A stretch of DNA of 26,374 bases from Thermomucor indicae-seudaticae (lineage: Eukaryota > Mucoromycota > Mucoromycetes > Mucorales > Lichtheimiaceae): positions 1 to 26,374 of the forward strand of contig JSYX01000504.1 in assembly GCA_000787465.1 (NCBI GenBank), read 5' to 3'. The position numbers and the translations under genes are program-made. Shown here in pieces: positions 1-8,391 of the stretch. Below the pieces are notes generated by a model. The model was not told the origin of the DNA and searched no databases. It saw only the letters and a list, made by a program, of their open reading frames with translations. The first letter of the stretch is position 1. Each line of letters begins with the position of its first letter.

Positions 1-455
1 TTACGAAGAAATCTCTTAATAACGCTTTTCATGTCTACTTTTATATCTTTACTTTGCTGTCAATTAGTCGTGTCTCGGCTCTTTCAAGGAATGGACCATT
101 CAGAAAGCCGGTTAGCGAGATTTGCCTTGGTTACATGTTTCATCGTAATCTTGTTTCAGATTGGTTGTTGATTGTTGTCCTAGTCTTTCTTATGGTCATG
201 TGCCTATCCATATTATGGATTGATCAGTCGGAATGCGACACTTATCAAGCCTGAAAATGCTTATCAAACTCGAACCAAGCCTATCAAGCCTAGGCTTGTT
301 AAGAAACCCTAAATGCTTGAAAACATTTTCCATAAAAAGGAAGACTTAATCAGTGTCATTTTATAAAAGCCGTTTATTTGTGCAGTGCGGTTAATCACTT
401 AAACGAATTGAACTCTCTTCTTCTTGAATCTACATACAGTGCTTACCTTTACTCC
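1..455. other. Left flank, no gene recognised
   Basis: No convincing coding exon is seen before position 456. The stretch holds short repeats of TATCAAGCCT at 243-252 and 282-291, the second running into a perfect 14-base palindrome at 285-298 (CAAGCCTAGGCTTG). It may be the 5' flank or subterminal part of the transposase relic that follows, but no terminal inverted repeat or target duplication can be shown inside the window. Confidence 0.4.
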
Positions 456-1555
456 ATGTCATCGAGGGCGAGAAGGAATACAGTATATGACCATCAGTGT
501 CGATGTGTCTCATTCGGCTGCTCCAGCGCACAAGCAGGATTCGTGATGCAATCGAAGCAAGTCTACCAAAAACACCAGAAAAAGGACCAGGAATTACGGA
601 TCACGCGATCGCTTGGGATTGGCATTGCAGGTAAGGGGCAGTGGCGACAGCGTCAGTGTACTATTAGGCATCCATTCATAAAGATTCCCGCACTGGTAGC
701 CAATGAATCAAACAACACCAACGCCATGGATATAGACGTCAATGGCGCGACAGATCCAAACATAAACGGTAAGCAGGAAATCCGATTGTGGAAGTTGCGA
801 TAAAGTATTGCTTACGAAGCGAAATAGCAACTGACGCGGAGGCCGACGAAGTGCTCCAAGATGCGGATGCAACAATGGCAGATGAAGATTCCGCGATGGA
901 AGAAAGTACATCTGCACTTGATCTGGAATTCGAAGAGCCGTACAGTAGCGATGAAGAAAAGAGTCAAGCTCCTGGTAAGGAAGAGATACGAATATAGTTA
1001 GCGGAAGTATATGCTTACTCTGTTTTCTTATCTAAAGCGCCCACTGCCGTGCCTTACGAGAAACCTTTTGGCTTCATGGCTATCTTTCTCGTATTTTTCC
1101 ATCGCTTCCTTTTGCCGGGAACAGGGATTAGCCTCCTCCTTGCTTTCTTCAACATGCTACTTGCTGCATTCGGCTGCACGTTCCGGTTCCCTGCTACAAT
1201 AGAGACAATCCGTGGTCAAATTGGAGTCGACAAGATGACTGATCACATAGTGAAATACGCGGTGTGCTCTGAATGTCACTCGCTGTACCTGTTGGACGCT
1301 GCTCCAGTCAACTGCACGTTTGTACGTTTCCCTCGGCACCCGAATCCTAGTCGCCGTCAGCCATGCAATGCGCCTTTGCTCCGTGCCACTAATAGCAAAA
1401 CTTCGCGCATGAAACCGCGTAAGATATTCGCCTACAATTCGCTTTCCGCCAATTTGAAGATGTTCTTCAAGCGTCCGGATTTTGAGCAGAAGATCCGAGC
1501 ATGGAAGCAGCGTAAAGTCTCAAAACTGACGCCGAACGTTATGTACGATATCTAG
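456..1555 (+). pseudogene. Truncated Tnp2/Plavaka-like DNA transposase, N-terminal part
   Basis: Four exons join in frame: 456-630, 700-768, 828-974 and 1038-1555, giving 302 aa. Donors are GTAAGG, GTAAGC and GTAAGG; the acceptors end in TAG, TAG and AAG. Exon 1 carries a cysteine/histidine cluster (CRCVSFGC, later a YQKH) of the type found at the start of fungal Tnp2-like transposases. An acidic linker follows. Exon 4 has a hydrophobic stretch and then YAVCSECHSLY, a second cysteine motif, and KPRKIFAYNSLSANLKMFF, which fit the region ahead of the catalytic domain in large CACTA/Plavaka-type transposases. The frame ends at once after FEQKIRAWKQR, where family members continue for hundreds of residues, so the copy is truncated and probably dead. 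Family naming is from pattern memory; the exon joins are visible in the sequence. Confidence 0.5.
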
Positions 1556-1716
1556 TGCTTTTGAAAAAGCTGCGTGAGCTGTGTCATGTTGGGTTACCCT
1601 TTTATACGTCGCAGCACCGCTCGTGTGATCATATGCCGTGCTTTTCCTGTTTCGTGTAATCCGTCACATCAGGCGTTTTTTAAGTTCGGCTTTTGGGAAT
1701 TTCTTACCGCCGTGTT

Positions 1717-1941
1717 TCATCTGCCAAGCTTGTCTCCTTTTCTTTTACATCCCTTCTCATTCGAAATCTCCACAACTTGATTTAACAGTTCGCTGACCGT
1801 TACATCTATAGTTTTCCTCTGCGATTCGTGGGGCACGTAGCGTTGTGACAACCCTTCCATCGGACCTTCCATGTCTTTGACGACAACTGCTGTTTTTTCG
1901 AGAAGCCTTCTCGCGGGTTTTATTGGAACAGGTAACGCCAT
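1717..1941 (-). CDS. Possible small hypothetical protein
   Basis: A 74-codon minus-strand frame starts at an ATG at 1941 and ends at 1717. The product is charged, with 17 Lys/Arg residues, and ends in a basic tail (KGCKRKGDKLGR). The residue mix looks more protein-like than the competing frames, which are rich in Cys and Ser. No domain is recognised. It lies just downstream of the transposase relic and may be a transposon-associated fragment or a chance frame. Confidence is low. Confidence 0.2.
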   Translation of the reverse strand: MALPVPIKPARRLLEKTAVVVKDMEGPMEGLSQRYVPHESQRKTIDVTVSELLNQVVEISNEKGCKRKGDKLGR

Positions 1942-2097
1942 CTACTGAAGCCACCGACTACGATCGCAACATGTTTGCGCATTATATATACCGCTATTCT
2001 TACAGGGTTGTCGCAATGAGGGTACACAGTTACAGTAAGTAAGCCTGCATTTTTGAAAGAGCAACTCGCTTCTAACGTAAAAGTCGAGTATTTGCTT

Positions 2098-2780
2098 TAC
2101 ATAACGCTGCCTGTGTTCATGCAAGGTACGCTGTACTTGACGATATGTTATGTTTATTCTTTGCTAACTTTGCTGGTCATTTTTCGTTACAGGTGCCGTA
2201 TAAGAAACATGTCATCCAACCTCGAAAAGTACAAGGTACAGAGCCTGTCCTGATATCACCTGCAGTAACTCAAACTTACTGTAGATGTGTCTCAAAGTAA
2301 ATGCAGTATAGGCTGTTTCACATAGCGCTACCCGCGCTGATGCAAGGCATGCTGTCATTGACAATATGTTATGCTTACTCCTTCCTAACTGCAGTGTACA
2401 TTTTCCATTACAGGTGCCATACAACAAGCATATCATCAAATTTGCAAAGACAAGGTACAGAGCCTGTTCTGATATTACCTGCAGAAACTCAAGCTTGCTG
2501 TAGATGTTTCCGAGTCAATGCGGTGAAGTCTTTTTTTCGGAGGGCACCCTGCTGTGATGCAAGGTCTGATGTTATTGACAATGTGTTATGTTTATTTCTT
2601 GCTAACTTCGCTGTACATTTTTTCGGTGCAGTTGTAATAGAAGAAGCACGTTATGCAACCTTCAAAATCAAGGTACAGAGCCTACCCTTGTATCACAAGT
2701 CGAGGTTAAGTCGTGCTATAGATGTTTTGCAGTGTTCTGCAATGTCGCGCCGTTCCTTCACTTTGTCGCTGAGGTTTGAC
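2098..2780 (+). repeat. Three tandem degenerate exon-plus-intron modules (~220 bp)
   Basis: Three copies of a unit of about 217-221 bp follow each other. Each has an intron-like segment: 2126-2192 (GTACGC...TTACAG), 2347-2413 (GCATGC...TTACAG) and 2564-2631 (GTCTGA...GTGCAG). These are 67, 67 and 68 nt long and all contain ATGTTATG and a CTAAC branch site (2164, 2385, 2602). Each is preceded by ATGCAAG, and each is followed by an exon-like segment containing AAGGTACAGAGCCT. The exon segments between introns are 154 and 150 nt, so the frame is not conserved. The first reads VPYKKHVIQPRKVQ onwards until a stop; the second has an indel. This looks like a gene segment amplified in tandem, now decayed. 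Confidence 0.7.
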
Positions 2781-3904
2781 GTCTGGAGTTCATCACGATT
2801 GCAGACATTACCGTTATTGATGTCAGGTGTTGCATCACTGCAAAATGTTCCAGGTATGCGCCCAAACGTATCTTTTAACAATAGAACCTTCGTCCAGAGA
2901 TAGGATATATATAATACTGTATATTATAATAAAGAAGTTTGATTATCAAAAAGATAAGTCGCAAGCATAATGCTGCATTAACCAAAAGAGGATTCATGTC
3001 ATGGGTCTCCAATTACTATTTAGACGATATTTAAAGTTACTTGGAACAATCCTACTTCCATTGTATTAGAGGCTACTACGAGGTCACTAGCAATGCATAT
3101 CCGATAATCGCTAGGAAATGATGAGAAGTCACTAGGAAGTAAATCATTAGAAGTCCTTGGAGGTGCTCTTAGGTACTAAGAGCACCCCCTTCCTAGTGAC
3201 CTCCTAGCGACTTCTACGCAGACTAAGAGGTGGCCTTTCTTGCAGTGGTGTCGTCTGGCTAGATAGGAGTAAGCGGTTGTGTGGATGGTTTATTAAAGAC
3301 AATAATGACCGTAAGTCTGAGCACACTCCCGCTGAGGCCAAGGATACTCCTGCTAGACCTGAACGCAGCTTGCTGAAAACCGTGCAACAACAGGCAAGCT
3401 TCTTTGACAACAGGGAATGTGGTACCTCAATTCTTTGATAACGGATAGAAGAAATACGGGGTATCTCCGTCTAATTTGCGTTTTTGAAAATTCCTTTTGG
3501 CGCTGCTGATGAAGACCGTTTTGCACTGATTTCATTTTTCATTTAGCTGTCATTTCAATTATACCCTACTGATATTTGCACCGGAATTGCCTCGGGGAAT
3601 CAGAGCAAGAAGTCCATGCCTTTATCCCGCATCGACAAAACCCTGACCGATACGAGGAAGATCCGTGGTCATACAGAGGAAGACACAACTTCTTCTAGAT
3701 CTTTTCTCTTGTTTAATGCACTATACATGCGCCCTTTGTTTAACAAACCAGCATTGTATCACGCAGAAAATATGGCAGTAACAATGTCTATTACATGCTT
3801 TCTGTCTTGATACTATTGATAACGATGTCTTATATTTTTTATATTCAATTTTGCAAATTTTTTATAATCTAAGATATCTAGTAGACTAACAATAATATAC
3901 AGAT
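2781..3904. other. Intergenic stretch, hairpin element only
   Basis: No supported exon is seen on either strand. The stretch is AT-rich around 2905-2950 and 3830-3900. It contains the hairpin element listed separately at 3124-3210. The open frames present have no recognisable product. Confidence 0.5.
3124..3210. repeat. Imperfect long hairpin / MITE-like inverted repeat
   Basis: A perfect 11-base inverted repeat, GGTGCTCTTAG (3162-3172) and CTAAGAGCACC (3176-3186), is separated by a 3-base loop. Outer arms pair as well: GAAGTCACTAGGAAG (3124-3138) against CTTCCTAGTGACCTC (3189-3203), with one mismatch. The motif GTC(A/G)CTAG recurs nearby at about 3083 and, on the other strand, 3194-3210. 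The layout suits a small foldback or MITE-like element; no transposase or clear target duplication is seen. Confidence 0.5.
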
Positions 3905-4584
3905 CTATCGATTACCGAGCTTTTTCTCCATGGCCAAGAAGGCCCGTATGGTCGGATCCATTGCTTCTTCTACTTCGGCCTGAGCTGACTTTGATGAGCC
4001 AAGGATATCAGGCACGGGTTCCCCAGCGTCTTCAAATCGCTTCCGGATTTCTGCCTTTTTGGCATGATACTCTTCCATGTCCTCTTGATATATATCCCAT
4101 ACACTTGGGATCCATGGTGAGTTCCGAGGTCCCTTTCACATGTCCTTCACAACACGCTTACCAGTGTGCACATCCACTATTACGGGTTAATACGACATGG
4201 GTGACTGAAGATAACAATGGACGGTCTGGGTTTACCTCATACAGCAATTGTCTGGCGCCTGTGGCTTTTCTGGTACAGGTATCCGTTCGCCTTTAAGCGT
4301 TACATACTGTTGAACAGGCTTTGAAATTTGTGGACTAGAAGCGTCGGGTACTGGCAGCGGAATCGGTTCTTTGGTTTCTGGTAACCGTTGAACATGCTAG
4401 ATCGCATGAGGAAATGGGTCTTTGAAAGAATGACTGATGATCTAATTATTACCCTTGCACTAGGCTGCTTTGTAGCTAGGGACCACCAGCCGCTATAGTT
4501 TGGTTCTCGCTGAGCTACCGTGTGCTTGCGTCGCCTAAAGCCATGAGTCACTTGTATCCTTCGCAAGAGAAGTGGCATAAACAT
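3905..4584 (-). CDS. Oxidoreductase-like domain protein (OXLD1 family), four exons with a 15-nt microexon
   Basis: Minus-strand exons 4584-4453, 4396-4236, 4176-4162 and 4103-3905 join in frame to a 168-aa protein. Introns are 56, 59 and 58 nt (donors GTAATA, GTAAAC, GTAAGC; acceptors TAG, TAG, AAG). The joined core reads PDNCCMSGCAHCVWDIYQED at about residues 93-112. This matches the oxidoreductase-like family pattern: a CC pair, then GCxxC and VWDxY. The GCAH of this motif comes from the 15-nt exon alone, with its flanking Ser and Cys codons split across the junctions. The N terminus (MFMPLLLRRIQ...FRRRK) is basic and hydrophobic, without acidic residues, and suits a mitochondrial presequence, where family members are found. 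The biochemical role of the family is not well defined. The start at 4584 is the first in-frame ATG; there is a second two codons on. Confidence 0.82.
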
Positions 4585-5165
4585 GCGAAAAAGGGAAACT
4601 TGAGATCGGATATTCAAAGATCGTTACACACTGTTTATCGACCGTCTTTTTCACTTCTCGGCGCTGTGAAATACTTCTTGCATCAACCACAAGCCGAATT
4701 TGCGCTAAAATACGGGTAAGCTTTACTCGTATGAGTAAAACGTTTTACGCTGCCATATGAAGGACATATGTACTTTCCGCACAATCTTGGCTTCCGGATG
4801 ATGCAAAGTGTACAAAGAGCATCACAGTTCAAGCATTATTTAGTAGCCTTGTTTTTATACATCATGGATAGACAGGTATAGGACGTGTCAGGATCTATGT
4901 CTGTATCGATCATTAAAGGTTGTGCACTGCGAAGATGCAAACTTCACCCGCTCAGACCCATAGAACTGGTTTGTGATGGCGTGAAATATGAAAGAAACGT
5001 ATCGCATGGGGCGGAACCGAATGCAACTCTGATCCTGAACAGCAGCATGAGAAAGAGTCTGGCCTTGACCTTCCGAAGTTTGCGAAGAACGATGAGTGTA
5101 GACGAAAGGTGCCAACTGTGCATAGCAGGTTTTCAGGCACGGTTTCTCAGGATTGACGATAATTT
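4585..5165. other. Gap, possible upstream exons of the unknown gene
   Basis: No confident gene. A plus-strand frame open from 4992 to 5153 encodes a charged, coding-like peptide (HEKESGLDLPKFAKNDECRR within it). It is in the same frame as the ATG at 5166, separated by two stops, so it could be an earlier exon of the unknown gene at 5166-6171. No clean splice pair was found to join them. An ATG at 4864 followed by a GTATAG donor could be a first exon. Confidence 0.3.
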
Positions 5166-6171
5166 ATGAAGCGCGAAAGATTTTGGACGATTGACGGCGT
5201 GCAAGCAAACAGCGTAGCGCCTCATTTCCGGGTAGAAGGGAAACATTGCTAGGAAGACGCGGACAAGGAAAACTAGTCAAAGTTCTGGAGATTCTATTTT
5301 TCTCACAAAAGAAAAGTGATTAGGCCAGACACAAGCTAGAGCACAAGCACCAGAATTTGAGTTCCAAAACAGCAAAACGGATCAAAACTCTCTAGAAGTT
5401 GTATGTGTACACTGACGCGTTTCGCAGCTTTCCTGTCTGATAGAGTTTTCAAGTATATGGTAATGATAATAAAACTATCGAATAACCGTTCGAGTTTGAT
5501 GACGTGTTGGTTTCTCTATCAAGGAGAAAACAGACATTCGACTTGACGCTGTTAGGGAAACGGCCGTCGACAAAGTTTCTCTGGTGAAGAACACCGCTCT
5601 TCCAATGAGCACTATTATCATCCATATCACGTATATCCGGTCAACAGAATCACAAGAGAACAATCTACAGGACCCGCGCGATATATCGACAGGGTCTGTG
5701 ACGAAAAATTGCAATTGTTATATCAAGAATATCGCTCTATCAAGTGGACATACGCCTGGAAAAGGCAAATCCGTGACTGCAGAGGTCGATCGGTCTATCG
5801 AGAAGATTGATTTATCGAATATCGATATACCGCGCGGGTACTGTACAAGTGTTCGTCTGGAGAAAAATAGCAAAGGACGTGGAAGCGTTTACTCTTGTCC
5901 CAGGACCGCCATGCGAAAATAAGCGCAGTGTTATTACAACAGCAACGCTCAGCAGCAAGTTGTTGCAAACTCTGAAGATGGACAGCCTGTGTATGAAAGT
6001 AATACAATCTATACAATGCCCAGTAAGCTCGGCAAAAGACTTATCAAAGGGAAGTCCTGTGCCAAATTGTACTTCGCGATGCTTTTGTTTGCCTGGAAAG
6101 CTGTAGACACTATGCATCCGAGAATAGGTAGACGAAGCCATGTACCACTTAGTAATGCAGACATATACTGA
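5166..6171 (+). CDS. Unrecognised multi-exon protein (model partial)
   Basis: Three plus-strand exons fit together in one phase: 5166-5231 (MKRERFWTIDGVQ at its start), 5329-5400, and one from 5556 that stays open to 5807. Donors are GTAGAA (5232) and a strong GTATGT (5401); acceptors are GCCAG (5328) and GTTAG (5555). The third exon encodes a charged, aromatic-rich stretch including RYIDRVCDEKLQLLYQEYRS and WTYAWKRQIRDCRGR. Beyond 5807 two frames look coding: one containing VFVWRKIAKDVEAFTLVPGP, and one from about 5927 to a stop at 6169-6171, rich in Gln and Asn (NSNAQQQVVANSEDGQPVYE). I could not join them with certainty. The stop lies 34 bp from the stop of the convergent SOG2-like gene, which fits a real 3' end. 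No domain is recognised. A pseudogene or transposon relic is the alternative. Confidence 0.38.
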
Positions 6172-6205
6172 CGATTTCTTAATTTTTATTCTGTAGGCCA
6201 ATGGT

Positions 6206-7606
6206 TCACGGGGCGGGCTGAGAATCCGATGAAGGTGAAGAAGATGACGAACCAGAAGGAGGCTCTTGTGAGGTCGGGGTAGGAGCATCTGTCTTTCCCA
6301 GCGAGTAGCCTTCGTCCACAAAGTCACTACAGTTATTCCATGATTTGGCCACTTCCGCAGTGACCCTCGTCACCTGCAAACAGCCTTGCTTGACAGCTTT
6401 GGGCCAATTGAAATCTTCCTGGGTCGATATGGAACGGACAGAGGTCATCAAAGCGACAAGGATCTAGCCCAGAAAAGTTGTGTTAAATTGAGTTCTGTTA
6501 TGCGGACTTTGTCAGCTGCTTAATTTTCACACCTTTAAATATCCGTTTGCCTCCTGGAAAAACCTGGGTCCTTCTTCTCTGCGTCGCCAGGCATCACTTG
6601 CAAGTCTCTGATCGATGAGCGTTGCCATTTCCGCCGCTTGTTCACACTGTCGAGCTAAATCATATAACCTTGTTCTCAAGCTGTTGGGTATCTCAGTTGT
6701 CACTGTATCTTCAATAGATTGTTTCAATAAATCGACGACATGCAAAGACGTGGTTACTGCAAGCTTTAGATGATGATAGAGGTGCAAATTGTTATCTTCG
6801 CTGACCGGTAATGATGATGAGGTTGCTGTTGTTTGTTCGCTCTGAGATCGGCTTCGAAAATAGCATGTTGTGGAGGACGAGGTCGATGGATGAGAAGTAG
6901 GTGTAGATGACGATATATTGTGAACCGGAACTGTGGAGCCGTGGAGCGTCTCGTACGCATCCTTGATATCTACCGTAGCACTGTAAACATGGAGCAATAA
7001 ATGTCTAGCGAATTTGGAGTCTAGCGATTGCGTGCAAGCTTGAAGTTGTGTACAGAGGTCCTTGAGGACAGCGATCAGTGTCTTGGCCGCCTTGACGAGC
7101 GTCTCAGTCACACCACTGGGAGAAGTCTGCTTCTCGGCGCGATCGAGTGCTTGAACGAGCTTCTCTGCATGTACTTTGGATTTTTGTAAGGTGGAAATGA
7201 TATCCGAATGTTCTTGGGAAATACAAAAGATAAAACAGCGTCTGACGGCACCGTGCAAGGATGTCGTGGCAAAGAGAAGTGTTCTACAGGCATCGGTAAG
7301 TCGGTCGGAAGCCGGAAAGGAGGTGTTGCCTGAAGTCGTGGTGGTCCACCGAAAGAAAGACTCGCAATCGGTTTCTTCTATCCATGTCGGTTCAGAGCGT
7401 TTGGTCGCTTCCGCAGCAGCAGACGACTCTGAGGAAGGAGGTATGGTTAGATTGAGTGGCGGAAGGACGGCAAACTGACTAGCTTGCCGATCAGAAGGCG
7501 TAATCTTGTGCAAAGACAGACCATGCTTATTGGTTGATAATCCAAAAACGTTGGACGAAGTATTAGCTGCGAATGAGCGCAATGGTGCATGCTCCGGCTG
7601 GTCCAT
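6206..7606 (-). CDS. SOG2-domain protein (RAM signalling pathway family)
   Basis: Two minus-strand exons, 7606-6533 and 6463-6206, are joined across a 69-nt intron (donor GTGTGA, branch TTTAAC, acceptor CTAG) and give 443 aa. From about residue 80 the protein follows the SOG2 domain pattern: ESFFRWTTTT, then DACRTLLFATTSLHGAVRR, helical segments around LQKSKVHAEKLVQALDRAE, CTQSLDSKFARHLLLHVYSA, and after a Ser-rich insert further helices. The end is Pro/Ser-rich. SOG2 proteins act with the Cbk1-Mob2 kinase branch that controls polarised growth and cell separation. Yeast Sog2 has leucine-rich repeats before this domain; none is seen here. The start is uncertain: 7606 is the first ATG of the frame, but the frame stays open upstream to about 7698 and further 5' exons are possible. 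Convergent with the unknown gene and divergent from GRC3. Confidence 0.65.
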
Positions 7607-8391
7607 TTCCTCCCATTGAAGCGGTCTTGTACCCCCCAACAAGCGTACAGTAACGCCAAGCAATACCCGCCACTGAGTCGAATTTGAAAGTCAGGCTCAT
7701 TCACTGTCATGCTTTGGGAATCATTTTCGCAACGATATCTTACGGCAGGAAGCTACGTGCCACGATATATTTGCCTCGATTGGATGGTATTGTGCGATCG
7801 TATGGATGCAGCTTGACAAGATTGATCGCTATGGTTCGGAGCAAGCAATTAGCGACGCTGCTGACGGTTTAAACCTTGTCATTGCGTTACACAAGAACTG
7901 CTGCCTATTTCACTTTTGGTTGCAAACGGAAAGCGAGTATCCTTTGCAAGAATACAAACAAAAAGAAGACAGAAAGTTGGCTATGCTTGGTAATTTAGAA
8001 CAAAACTTTAGCCGTATATCTCTAAGGATCAGTGCCACACAAACACGGATACTACAGGATTTCTCCTTGCAATTTGCATTTAATGGAAAATCTATCATCA
8101 TTATTGGCAGGAGACTTTGAATATTGTCCACGTGGCATGATTCGTGCACGATGTAGCAAACCCTTGCAAAGAGGAAATCTAGATCTTTATGATGACACTT
8201 GCGAACATCCTTTACCCAAACAGCCAAATGAAAAATGGAATCAGTGCAAAACGGTCTTCGTCAGCGGCGCCAAAAGGAATTTTCATAAGCGCAGTTAGAC
8301 CGAAAAACCCAGTCAGCAAGCCGTTCGGGACTCCAATTTTCCCTCAGCCTCAAAAAAAGGCAGACAATTTTTCTGGGCAGTCGTTGTATCC
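7607..8391. other. Divergent promoter region between SOG2-like gene and GRC3
   Basis: About 785 bp with no supported gene. A plus-strand frame is open from 7674 to 8120 but has its first ATG only at 7801, no recognisable domain, and overlaps the possible 5' end of the SOG2-like gene. Shorter coding-like frames lie at 8032-8298 and 8189-8428. They may be chance, or exons of a gene I could not assemble. No leucine-rich repeats were found on the minus strand. Confidence 0.35.

Noticed and set aside
4300..4617. 105-codon minus-strand frame taken as one uninterrupted protein
   Set aside because: It begins with TTG, and only its first part (to 4453) is coding. The oxidoreductase-like motif is reached in another frame after an intron, so the single frame is not the product.
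7674..8120. 148-codon plus-strand open frame between the SOG2-like gene and GRC3
   Set aside because: No ATG until 7801, no recognisable domain, no supported splice partners, and it overlaps the possible 5' end of the SOG2-like gene. Such a length is possible by chance in this much sequence.
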